DNA of 64,000 nucleotides from positions 1 through 64,000 of the forward strand of contig NZ_QWGR01000005.1 in the NCBI RefSeq assembly GCF_003576475.1, in the 5' to 3' direction. This DNA is from Maribellus luteus (GTDB lineage Bacteria; Bacteroidota; Bacteroidia; Bacteroidales; Prolixibacteraceae). The translations under genes and the position numbers were made by a program. Positions 18,115 through 26,824 of the stretch are shown here, one piece after another (the stretch's first letter is position 1; each line of letters opens with the position of its first letter). The notes under the pieces were generated by a model. It ran no database searches and was not told where the DNA came from. It worked only from the letters and a program-made list of their open reading frames with translations.

Positions 18115-19407
18115 TTACCGCGTGTATAAACGCTCCGGCGTTGACGGCGCTTTATCGATCAGTTTGTTTGCTTTTCCCGCTTGTTTTATTAGGTCAAACT
18201 CGTCGTACAACGTTCCGCTGGCAGTATAGGCTTTGTAGTTCAGCTTGTTGTTATCAATCGAAATGAGCTGAAACAGTTGAATATTTCCGCCTTTTCTGCT
18301 CATCCAGCTTTGCGCTGAGAGATCGTATTGTTTGGGCCCACTTACCGACACCACGTACACCGGCCCGGAAATCTCGCCCGGTTTTGTCATCGATTCAATA
18401 TTTTCCCATCCTCTTCCATAGGCATGATCGTGCCCTGTCAAAACCATATCCACTCCGTACTTTTCAACCATTGGCTGAAAGTTTTCGCGTAGTTCGGCAT
18501 TATCGCGGTTGGCCTTGGTCGAATAAAAAGGAAAATGCAGCGTGAGGATCGTCCAGGGCTTTTTGTTTTCTGCCAGCACTTTCTCCAGCCAGACTTTTGT
18601 TTTTTCGGCTGCTTCCGGCGATTCATCCATCATATCGGCATTGATCGAGATGATCCTCAGGCCCTGGTAATCGACATAATAAACCGTTTCGGAAAGCAAA
18701 TCCATCTGCGGACCGTTTTCGGGCAAAGTGAACTGCGGGCGCCAGTGATTATCCAATGCCGTACTGTCGTATTCATGATTCCCGGGAGTCATCATACTCG
18801 GAATAGTCGCATGAATAAAACTTCCGGCCTCAAACCACTGTTTCCATTCTTCTTCGCTGTGGGTATGGTTGATCAGGTCGCCGGCGTAAAACAAAAAACC
18901 GGCATCGGGTGCCATGCTATAGGCTTTGCGCATTACCCGCGACCACTGCGATTTGATGTTTGTTTGCACATCGCCAAAGTAGATAAAGGAAATCGGGTCA
19001 TTTTCTGTCCCCGCCGTTTTAAACCCGATCCATTCGCTCCAGGCATCTTCGCTGCCCACCCGGTACAGGTACTGGCTTGCCGGTTTCAGATTGCCGATAA
19101 CCACCGAATGGTTGGTAACAACCAGCGGAGGAATATCACCATCGATGTAAGTGTCGGTACTACTGTTGGCCGTAAGAACCTGCTCTTTGTCGGGAATCAC
19201 CGGAGAATCGGTCACTTCCACCCACTGAAGCATTTGTGCAACAGCATCCCTGGTGCGCCAGGTAACGGCCACACTTTCCGATGGTTTTTCGGTCAGGTTT
19301 ACAATGATATGTTCCGGTTTGTTTCCCGCATTATCCGGCTGGCTAAAGCACTTCCCCGGCATTCCCAGCAAAAACAAACAATAAACTACAGTTAAAAATG
19401 TCTTCAT
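18115..19407 (-). CDS. Purple-acid-phosphatase-like metallophosphoesterase with FN3 domain
   Basis: The product has 430 residues from the ATG at 19407 and a signal peptide. A purple acid phosphatase N-terminal fibronectin-III domain spans about residues 32-132 (VAVTWRT, LKPASQYLYRVG). The catalytic domain has GD (145-146), AGD (175-177), GNHE (209-212), His291 in LHFP and GHDH (325-328). The set is complete for a dinuclear-metal phosphoesterase acting outside the cytoplasm. It follows susD by 93 bp, which contain a strong stem-loop. It is the first of four enzyme genes downstream of this SusC/SusD pair, so the imported substrate probably carries phosphate. Confidence 0.92.
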   Translation of the reverse strand: MKTFLTVVYCLFLLGMPGKCFSQPDNAGNKPEHIIVNLTEKPSESVAVTWRTRDAVAQMLQWVEVTDSPVIPDKEQVLTANSSTDTYIDGDIPPLVVTNHSVVIGNLKPASQYLYRVGSEDAWSEWIGFKTAGTENDPISFIYFGDVQTNIKSQWSRVMRKAYSMAPDAGFLFYAGDLINHTHSEEEWKQWFEAGSFIHATIPSMMTPGNHEYDSTALDNHWRPQFTLPENGPQMDLLSETVYYVDYQGLRIISINADMMDESPEAAEKTKVWLEKVLAENKKPWTILTLHFPFYSTKANRDNAELRENFQPMVEKYGVDMVLTGHDHAYGRGWENIESMTKPGEISGPVYVVSVSGPKQYDLSAQSWMSRKGGNIQLFQLISIDNNKLNYKAYTASGTLYDEFDLIKQAGKANKLIDKAPSTPERLYTR

Positions 19408-19431
19408 ATCCATTAAAAAATTAAATGAAAG

Positions 19432-19459
19432 GAAATAGGCAGAAAGGTCTGCCTATTTC
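19432..19459 (-). terminator. Stem-loop after susD (second pair), likely attenuating terminator
   Basis: Perfect 12-bp arms (GAAATAGGCAGA and TCTGCCTATTTC) surround a 4-nt loop. On the minus strand the stem is followed by a T-rich tract (CCTTTCATTTAATTTTTT). It sits in the 93-bp gap between susD and the downstream phosphoesterase gene, so it should lower expression of the enzyme genes relative to susCD. Confidence 0.85.
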
Positions 19460-19500
19460 TACCGTCTAACCAAATCTAAATCTATGTGAAAACACTGTTC

Positions 19501-21201
19501 CTAATACGGTTTATTCGTTCCTTGCAATAGCCAAATTTTCGACCAGGAACTGTCTTTACCATCGGTTGCAGTAAATGCAGTTTCCTGTAAACCGTCGACT
19601 GCCGTATCGTAATTGTCTTTATTCCTTGCAATTTCGGCACTTCCATACTGAAAACGGATCGGCATCGCATCTCTAAGTCCTTTATCGCCGTATGTAAGCT
19701 CCGGATAACCGGTTCTGCGCCAGTCGCACCATGATTCGTGCGCCACAGTCCAGTTTGCGATCCATTTTTGAGTAATGATCTGTTCGAGTGAACCGTCGAA
19801 TGCAACGCCGGAGACATTGGCATAGGCATCGTATTCATCACTTATTTCCCAGGTATCAAAAGAAGCTTTAATACCTTTTTCGTACCATGATTGCTGCGAG
19901 CCAACCGACCATCCTTTTTGCGCTGCTTCAGCCAGGATAAAGCAGACTTCGGCATACGAAATCAACCTTGCTTTTAGCATATCTCCTTCTTCTTCTTTAT
20001 ACATATCAGCCAGTGCAGAGTTGTGTACATTCGGGCCTCCCTGAATTTTATTTGGATTCAGGTTCCAACCCGAGCCGTCGCCGGTAGTCGAAGCAATCGG
20101 TAAGCCGGCAAATTCCATCGTGTCCACCAGTGTTTTTCCGGCTGCCACATCAGCAACCCATGTTGATTTATTATAAACCATATAATTACTTGCCGTCATA
20201 TAATCGGGATTCAAATAGCGAACTCCGTCGATTACTTCGTCTTCCGCCACATCCGACGAAATTTTGATAGGCACTACCACCGGATTAAACCAAACTGCTA
20301 ACCTCGGGTCATGCAGATCCACTAAAACATCCCTGAAACCGGCACAAAGCTGAATCCGGTCAAAAGCACTTTCAGAAGCGTCGTAAGTAGTATTTGCAGG
20401 CCACGAATCGTCGTTGGAAGAACCAATAAATCCCATGGTTGCGTCATCGTCAACAGAAGTAAAAATAGGGTATTCACCTGCATTGGAAACAATCTCTTCA
20501 ATACCAGCTTTTGCATAATCGGGCAGTTTTGCCGAAACCCTCATGTAATAACGAAGTGCCAGTGAATTGGCAAATTTCCGCCATTTGGCTGGATCCCCCC
20601 CATACAATACATCAGCATCAGGATTAATCCCACTATAGTCACCCAAAGACTTCGACAACAATGTGTTGGCCTCTTTAAGTTCAGCAATAATTCCCTTATA
20701 AATGGTTTCCTGCGAATCGAAAGCCGGGAATAAATCTTCCAGCTCACCATTATCTGCATTCAATGCGTTGTTAAACGGAGCATCTCCCCATGAGTCTGTG
20801 ATATAGCCAAAATTAAAAGCTCTTATAACAATCGCGACTCCTTGTTGAAACTCCAGACCTTCTTCCATCGAACGCGCGTACAAATGTTTGGCATTTCGCA
20901 AATTCCCATATTGTGTTGTCCAATCACGTGCGCCGTCCCAATCAAACTTATTGGTTTCGCCACTCCAACCACTTTGCTGAATGTACTGCATAACCCCGGC
21001 AGATCCACCTCTGTAACCTTCGTTCAGATAATACTGAGCCGTTGAAGTGATAATAGTAGGTACAATCAGGTTTGGATTTACAATCGCAGGATCCACCCCG
21101 TTGGGATTCACATTCAGGTCTGTCAGATGGTCGCCGCATGATGCAAAAGACACAACTGCCAGAACAAGAAAAAACTTATATGTTGCTTGTATTAATTTCA
21201 T
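19501..21201 (-). CDS. SusD/RagB-like lipoprotein (SusD-like 2 type)
   Basis: The 566-residue product has a lipobox at Cys22 (SFASCGDH), then DLNVNPNGVDPA, a hallmark of the SusD-like 2 group. Other features are the GVMQYIQQSGW region, FILAEAAQKGW and the C-terminal WCDWRRTGYPE motif. It is predicted to bind oligosaccharide on the cell surface together with the susC gene that ends 18 bp upstream. Both this pair and the one at 25142-30142 belong to the same subgroup and are clearly paralogous. Confidence 0.95.
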   Translation of the reverse strand: MKLIQATYKFFLVLAVVSFASCGDHLTDLNVNPNGVDPAIVNPNLIVPTIITSTAQYYLNEGYRGGSAGVMQYIQQSGWSGETNKFDWDGARDWTTQYGNLRNAKHLYARSMEEGLEFQQGVAIVIRAFNFGYITDSWGDAPFNNALNADNGELEDLFPAFDSQETIYKGIIAELKEANTLLSKSLGDYSGINPDADVLYGGDPAKWRKFANSLALRYYMRVSAKLPDYAKAGIEEIVSNAGEYPIFTSVDDDATMGFIGSSNDDSWPANTTYDASESAFDRIQLCAGFRDVLVDLHDPRLAVWFNPVVVPIKISSDVAEDEVIDGVRYLNPDYMTASNYMVYNKSTWVADVAAGKTLVDTMEFAGLPIASTTGDGSGWNLNPNKIQGGPNVHNSALADMYKEEEGDMLKARLISYAEVCFILAEAAQKGWSVGSQQSWYEKGIKASFDTWEISDEYDAYANVSGVAFDGSLEQIITQKWIANWTVAHESWCDWRRTGYPELTYGDKGLRDAMPIRFQYGSAEIARNKDNYDTAVDGLQETAFTATDGKDSSWSKIWLLQGTNKPY

Positions 21202-21219
21202 GATCTACAATTTACGGTT

Positions 21220-24200
21220 TTAGAAACTTACATTTAATTTGACACCTACAGGAATTGTCCATGGCCGTACATTGTACCGTTCAATCCCCTGTTTAAACTG
21301 AATTCCGCTGCCTTGCGTACCCGATTCAGCCTGAAATGCAGTTTCTGGATCAATGCCAATACCTGCTTTTGTCCACAGTAAAATATTCCGGCTGTAAAGC
21401 GAAACAGAGGCATTTCGAATACCAATTTTTGTTAGAGGAGGCAATTGGTACGAAACAGAGATCTCTCGTAGTTTAATAAAGTCGGCGTCAAACATGGCAT
21501 TTCGACTGTAGCTCCACCCATAAAAATCCTGGAAACGAATGGTTGGAGTACCTTCTCCCCCAAGGTGTTCTGCTACCATAATGAATTTTCCGTTATCGTC
21601 GTAATAACCTTCAACCCCTGGCATAAAAACACCGTCATGAAGCGTTATTCCGTCTTCAGTATGCTCCAGTCCCCCGTACTCAGCAGTTGGTCCACCAACT
21701 ACCACAAAGAATTCTCCGTTGGGTGACAAATACTGATCCGCATGATCTTTCAGGTATTGAGCCATTTCAGCCCCTGTCATGTTGTTTAGTTTTAGCGTAC
21801 GGTCGATCCATCGTTGAGAGTGCAAATCCGATTCTCCGTAACGGAAGGTTTGAGATATGAACTGCCCGCCAACTCTCCAGTCCAAACTGGCACTTAGGGT
21901 CCAGTTTTTATAACGCAACGAGGTTTGCATTCCAAGCAAAAAGTCGGGGTTGAAGTTTCCGATCACAGCTGTATTGTCCCCCGGTTCCATATAATTTTCC
22001 CAATTGTCAGCATCATCCCAGCCCTCATTGTCAACAATCGGCCATCCATAATAAGGAGACGTAGGGTCATCTACCCGCACCAGAATATCGTCAACAATCT
22101 GACCGATTTCATCTCCGACACGGGTAACTGCACCACCTTTTGCATCTGTCCAAAGAACAATGTAATCAAAACCATCTGCCAATTCCTCCACCTTTGTGCG
22201 GTTCTTTGAAAATACAAGGTTAACATCCCAATCCAGATCGTTGGTTTGAACCGGTCTTCCTCCAAGAGAAAGTTCGATACCTTTGCTGGAGATTAAACCG
22301 GCGTTGATCTGTTTTCCGGTATAACCGGAAGATGGCGGAAGTCCGATATTTAGAATCTGATTTTCGTTCTCTGCCTCGTAATAAGTTCCTTCAAAACGAA
22401 TACGGCTGTCAAAAAAGGCCAGATCAGTACCGATCTCCCACGAAGTTTGAATTTCTGGTTTCAGGTCAGGCAATAACAATGTTCCAGATGTAGTCAATTC
22501 AATCTGGTTCCCCCATAAACCTGACCTTCCCATGGTAGCCATTAACCGGTAAGGATCGGTATCGTTACCCACCTGGGCCCAACCTCCGCGAATTTTAGCC
22601 AGGGATACTTTGTCGCCTAAGTCGATTGCATTGTTCAGCAAAATACTTAAGGATGCCGAAGGGTAAAAATAGGAGCGGTTTTCCTCGGGTAAGGTGCTCG
22701 ACCAATCGTTACGTGCGGTAAGATCCAGGTAAACTGCATCTTTGTAGCCAATTGAAGCCAAACCATAAATACTGTAAATAGCCTTCTCGCTCATCCCTGA
22801 AGAATATCTTAGGTTGTCAGGAGCTATGTTACCAAGGTTATAAACACCGGGTACAATTAAGCCCGAACCTCTGTCTTTGGTAGCCGAAAGGTTATTCTCG
22901 GCAAACTGATACATGTAGTTCCCTCCTGCTGAAGCATTGAAACTCCAATTCTCGATCGTCTTTTTATAGGCCAGCAAGAAGTCGGCATTTTGTTCTCTTC
23001 TGTATAAATTTTCAAGACCATAAACACCTTTTGCATCACCTGTGTAGCTAGGCGCAATTTTGGTTTCACGTTTTTCCTGGAACTGATCGTGGGTGTAACG
23101 AACCATTAGCGACCAATCCTTATTTATTTCATAATCAATTCGAGCATTTCCGAATACCCTGTCGCGACGGAAGCTGTTATTTACTTCATTAGCGATAAAA
23201 TATGGGTTATTGATGGCATCTCCTTTTCCGTAAGTCCCATCATTGTTAACTTCCAGGTTATATGGAGCATTTTGCTGAATTCCTTCTTTCCCTGGCTCCC
23301 AATAGTTTTTCAGGTCATTAATATCAATACTTGAATTGATATCGTATAGAGCTTGTAAAGGGTTGGTTCCACGGTTTCCGGTCGAAGGACGATTATCGGC
23401 GCCATTCGATACAAAATTAAAACTTGTACTGACCGAAAGATTATCCAGCAATCTGACGGTGGTATTTACACCAAATGAGTTTTTATGCAAATCACTGTTT
23501 GGGATAATTCCCTTGTTCTGCATATTACTGTATGATAAACGATAATCTACTTTTTCGTTGGAGTTATTAATGGCAACCGTATTGGTGGTAGTAAAACCAG
23601 TCTCAAAAAACTCTTTGTAGTTGTCAGGATGAGAAACCAAAGGCGTTGCAGTCAACTGTCCGTTTTCATTAAAATAGGGCCACTGATATGCCATCATGCC
23701 TTTATCAAGTTCAGGCCCCACCCAATAGGAGTCTCCTACCGGAACTGCATAGTAATCCAAGCCATTGTTCGGACGGTTTTCCTGCGTAAACGGACGCTGA
23801 CCGTTGGCAAACAAAGTGTGTTTTTCAAGATACTTATAAGGATTATCAATAACCGTATTGGATGTAACCGTTACCCCCAAACCTTTTCCTTTCTTTCCTG
23901 ACTTTGTAGTGATAAGAACCACACCGTTACCGGCACGCGATCCGTAAAGTGCTGCGGCACTTGGTCCCTTAAGTATGGACATACTTTCAATATCATCCGG
24001 GTTAATGTCTGAAATAGCATTACCGTAATCCGGTTTATTGTCCCGACCAATGGACGAAACATTGTTCAAGGTATTGTTCATTGGGATTCCGTCAACAACA
24101 AACAAAGGCTGATTATCACTGGTTAACGAAGATGCTCCACGGATTACCATACTAACTGAAGACCCCGGGCCACCTGTAGAATTAATGGTAACACCGGCAA

Positions 24201-24642
24201 CTTTTCCGGAAAGCGCATTCAATACGTTCTCCTGTGCTACTTTTTGCAAATTATCGCCATCTACTTCTGCAACTGAATACCCCAGCGACTTTTTCTCCCT
24301 GGAGATACCCAGCGCAGTTACCACCACCTCATCAACACCTATGGCCGACATTTGCAAGGTAACATTCACCACTGCTCTTCCGTCAACGGCAACGTCCTGC
24401 GTTCTCATTCCCACAAATGAAAAAACAAGCGTTGCATCGGCAGGCACACCATTTAACGAGTACTTACCGTCGATGTCGGTAATTACTCCCGTATTGGTAC
24501 CCTTAATTAAAATAGAAACGCCAGGAAGCAGTTCCCCCTCTTCGCTGGACACCGTACCACTTACATTGACCTGCGAAAATGCGGTAGAACACATCACAGC
24601 AAACAATGCAGTTAGCAGCATTTTTTGAATTCTTTTTTTCAT
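21220..24642 (-). CDS. SusC/RagA-family TonB-dependent outer-membrane transporter
   Basis: The 1140-residue product has a signal peptide (FAVMCSTAFSQ) and a carboxypeptidase-D-like domain (about residues 25-105). A conserved IGVDEVVVTALGI stretch precedes the plug (VIRGASSLTSDNQPLFVVDGIPMNN) and the beta-barrel ends in NVSF. There is no STN domain, so it is not expected to signal through FecR; no dedicated sigma or hybrid two-component gene lies nearby. It heads the 24642-12831 operon. Its N-terminus and 5-prime leader are strikingly like those of the susC at 26825-30142, which points to duplication. Confidence 0.96.
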   Translation of the reverse strand: MKKRIQKMLLTALFAVMCSTAFSQVNVSGTVSSEEGELLPGVSILIKGTNTGVITDIDGKYSLNGVPADATLVFSFVGMRTQDVAVDGRAVVNVTLQMSAIGVDEVVVTALGISREKKSLGYSVAEVDGDNLQKVAQENVLNALSGKVAGVTINSTGGPGSSVSMVIRGASSLTSDNQPLFVVDGIPMNNTLNNVSSIGRDNKPDYGNAISDINPDDIESMSILKGPSAAALYGSRAGNGVVLITTKSGKKGKGLGVTVTSNTVIDNPYKYLEKHTLFANGQRPFTQENRPNNGLDYYAVPVGDSYWVGPELDKGMMAYQWPYFNENGQLTATPLVSHPDNYKEFFETGFTTTNTVAINNSNEKVDYRLSYSNMQNKGIIPNSDLHKNSFGVNTTVRLLDNLSVSTSFNFVSNGADNRPSTGNRGTNPLQALYDINSSIDINDLKNYWEPGKEGIQQNAPYNLEVNNDGTYGKGDAINNPYFIANEVNNSFRRDRVFGNARIDYEINKDWSLMVRYTHDQFQEKRETKIAPSYTGDAKGVYGLENLYRREQNADFLLAYKKTIENWSFNASAGGNYMYQFAENNLSATKDRGSGLIVPGVYNLGNIAPDNLRYSSGMSEKAIYSIYGLASIGYKDAVYLDLTARNDWSSTLPEENRSYFYPSASLSILLNNAIDLGDKVSLAKIRGGWAQVGNDTDPYRLMATMGRSGLWGNQIELTTSGTLLLPDLKPEIQTSWEIGTDLAFFDSRIRFEGTYYEAENENQILNIGLPPSSGYTGKQINAGLISSKGIELSLGGRPVQTNDLDWDVNLVFSKNRTKVEELADGFDYIVLWTDAKGGAVTRVGDEIGQIVDDILVRVDDPTSPYYGWPIVDNEGWDDADNWENYMEPGDNTAVIGNFNPDFLLGMQTSLRYKNWTLSASLDWRVGGQFISQTFRYGESDLHSQRWIDRTLKLNNMTGAEMAQYLKDHADQYLSPNGEFFVVVGGPTAEYGGLEHTEDGITLHDGVFMPGVEGYYDDNGKFIMVAEHLGGEGTPTIRFQDFYGWSYSRNAMFDADFIKLREISVSYQLPPLTKIGIRNASVSLYSRNILLWTKAGIGIDPETAFQAESGTQGSGIQFKQGIERYNVRPWTIPVGVKLNVSF

Positions 24643-24724
24643 ACAAAAGGTTTTAGTTTAATTCTTTCATACAGATAATATATCATTATCTCCTACCTCA
24701 AGATTCAAAAATTACCGGCTTAAT

Positions 24725-24763
24725 TACTTCGGGAATCTTATTCATTATACATCATATTTTAAC
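24725..24763 (-). promoter_or_regulatory. Shared 39-bp element GTTAAAAT-N24-CGAAGTA upstream of susC (copy 1)
   Basis: On the minus strand GTTAAAAT is followed after exactly 24 nt by CGAAGTA, ending 82 bp before the susC start. The same two blocks at the same spacing occur at 30214-30252 and 34322-34360, upstream of two other operons. This copy and the one at 30214 also share TGAAT-N3-ATTC inside the spacer. It is a candidate operator or promoter element. Confidence 0.65.
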
Positions 24764-25005
24764 CTTCAACAAGCGTCAAATACCTATCACTCAGGAATAA
24801 GTGTTAAAATACGATTAATGAAATATTAATTATTAAATACAATACCCGCGACTCCTTAAAAGGCTGTGGTTTTTCAGTGTTAATTTTCTATTGGAAAATG
24901 GAAAATTACCGATACATTTTTCTGAATGATTTTTCAGTGGAAAACGGCATAATGACGCCCCTGACGATCAATTAAGTATCAAGAGTTGTGGAGTATAACA
25001 TTACT
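24764..25005. other. AT-rich intergenic region upstream of the second susC
   Basis: No coding sequence is evident. Near 24801-24839 a second block (GTTAAAATACGATTAATG) resembles one upstream of the other tandem susC near 30290. A short hairpin ATTTTC-TATTG-GAAAAT lies near 24885-24900. The promoter of the 24642-12831 operon should be here or just downstream of it, but I could not place it confidently. Confidence 0.5.
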
Positions 25006-25041
25006 ATTTCAGCAGAGGTTCTGTGAAACCTCCGCTGAAAT
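25006..25041 (-). terminator. Stem-loop after susD (third pair), terminator
   Basis: Fifteen-bp arms surround a 6-nt loop. On the minus strand they read ATTTCAGCGGAGGTT and AACCTCTGCTGAAAT, pairing fully if one G-U is allowed. On the plus strand the same position is an A-C mismatch, so the structure favours minus-strand RNA. It lies about 100 bp past the susD stop, with no strong U-tract. It probably ends the two-gene susCD operon. Confidence 0.75.
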
Positions 25042-25141
25042 AATAAAATGAACTATGTGTTATGTAAAATGCAAAAGAAGGTAGTTCCTGCTTTGCCCCG
25101 AAACCGGAACGAATCAGAAACACCTCCTTGAAAAAACTAAA

Positions 25142-26815
25142 CTAATAGGGCTTTCCTGTACCCTGCAATAACCATGTTTTTGAATAACTATGATCATTTG
25201 ACTGATTGGAAGGAACAAAACCCGTTTTTTCCAGTTTTGAAACCGCTTCCTCATATTTTTCCACATACTGAGGATCTGCAAATGGTTCGGGATAAGCAAG
25301 CCTTAATGGCAATGCGGGACCAAATGCAGGATTTGCTGCGGGTTCGAAGTCCGGGTACCCGGTTCTTCTCCAGTCAAACCACGACTCGGCCTGTAACCAA
25401 AGCGCAATCCATTTTTGTGTCATAATAAGCTCGTGCTTATTGGTAATAGAAGAACTGCTGTAGCTAACCGTTGGCTGGCTATAAAATACATCAAAATCAA
25501 ATCCCTGAGCTTCTGACAATATTTTGTACTGATCCATGGAAGCCCTGATGCCATTCTTGTAATGGTCTTCAACACTTGACACACCATAATCCCCCAACAA
25601 GGCAGCTTCGGCCAGTATAAATTCCACCTCGGCATATGTGATCAGCGAAGGATTAACAAAGTCGTTACTATTCTCAAAATAAATGGGTGTTAAATAGGAA
25701 ATATAAGCACTTCTTTCATCCGGATAGTCCCTAATGCCATCGCCCCGGTTGTAATTTCCCAAAAATTCCAGGTTATCGTATCCGATAGGTAATCCCACAT
25801 AAACCGACGTATCAAGGCTGGTATCATCGGTTGGGAAAATCGTCATTTGATAAGTATCTCCAAAAATATCGGTGTAATTCACCGTCGTTTCTTCGCTGGC
25901 ATTAAAATCCCATTTTCTTTCCACCGGATTCACCCAGCGTTGAAGCCTCGGATCGTTTCTTTCCTTCAAGTAGTCGACCAATGGTTTCCCAGGCTTAAAT
26001 GCATAAGGTTTATTGGATGATCTTACAGGTCCTCCAACGGCCGAGTTCTCGTCGGACAACCCCAAAAGTACCAGTGTTGCATTGTCTGCGTTGCTTCCAA
26101 ACACCTTGGTGGCAGCGTCCTTAAATTCGTTAACAGTATTGATGCTGAGCTCCTCTTTTTTGTTGTGCAACCTCAAACAATACCTCAGCCGAAGCGAATT
26201 GGCAAACTTGATCCATTTGTCTCTATCTCCAGCATAAAGAAGATCGGACGATGGCAAAACACTTAATTTTGGATCCAATCCTTCCAGCAATCCGGAAGCT
26301 GTTTTTAGGTCGGTCAAAACTCCTTCGTAAACATCCTTTTGGGCATCGAACTTTGGAAACAGAACGCTGGTGCTGGCTTGCAATGCCTCCGAATAAGGAC
26401 AATCCCCAAAAAGGTCAGCCATCAGACCAAAAGTGAAGGACTTCATAATCAATGAGGCAGCCATAAAGAACTGGTTGTTTTCCTTTTCTCCCAGCTCATA
26501 CATCAACTGACTGGTTCTCAAAATGTCGTAATAGGCATTCCAGGAACCTTTTCCCCACTGATAACAGTTTTGATTCGCGGCATTGAATTCCGTCCCCCGT
26601 TGTGTGTACTGCAGCGTACCGGCAATATCGGTATGTTCGTTCATCAGCCCGTAAAACTGCATACTTGTTTTTGAGATAACATACGATAGCAGATAATTGG
26701 GCGAAACTTCTTCGGCATTATTAGGACTCACGTTCATTTCATCAAAATCGTCGTAGCAAGATTGAAGAAACTGTCCTAAAAATATAATTGCTAAAATCAG
26801 ACTTATTTTTTTCAT
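25142..26815 (-). CDS. SusD/RagB-like lipoprotein (SusD-like 2 type), third pair
   Basis: The 557-residue product has a lipobox at Cys20 (FLQSCYDD), the MNVSPNNAEEVSPNYLL segment near the N-terminus and the YAEVEFILAEAALLG and WFDWRRTGYPDF motifs near the C-terminus. It is predicted to be the surface glycan-binding partner of the susC that ends 9 bp upstream. The pair forms an operon without any enzyme gene, closed by the stem-loop at 25006-25041. It is paralogous to the SusD at 19501 but clearly diverged, so it may accept a different fragment of the same substrate. Confidence 0.95.
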   Translation of the reverse strand: MKKISLILAIIFLGQFLQSCYDDFDEMNVSPNNAEEVSPNYLLSYVISKTSMQFYGLMNEHTDIAGTLQYTQRGTEFNAANQNCYQWGKGSWNAYYDILRTSQLMYELGEKENNQFFMAASLIMKSFTFGLMADLFGDCPYSEALQASTSVLFPKFDAQKDVYEGVLTDLKTASGLLEGLDPKLSVLPSSDLLYAGDRDKWIKFANSLRLRYCLRLHNKKEELSINTVNEFKDAATKVFGSNADNATLVLLGLSDENSAVGGPVRSSNKPYAFKPGKPLVDYLKERNDPRLQRWVNPVERKWDFNASEETTVNYTDIFGDTYQMTIFPTDDTSLDTSVYVGLPIGYDNLEFLGNYNRGDGIRDYPDERSAYISYLTPIYFENSNDFVNPSLITYAEVEFILAEAALLGDYGVSSVEDHYKNGIRASMDQYKILSEAQGFDFDVFYSQPTVSYSSSSITNKHELIMTQKWIALWLQAESWFDWRRTGYPDFEPAANPAFGPALPLRLAYPEPFADPQYVEKYEEAVSKLEKTGFVPSNQSNDHSYSKTWLLQGTGKPY

Positions 26816-26824
26816 GACAAGTAA

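Noticed and set aside
18535-19395. Plus-strand open frame of 286 codons opposite a metallophosphoesterase gene
   Set aside because: The minus strand encodes an intact catalytic motif set; the plus-strand translation looks like a shadow.
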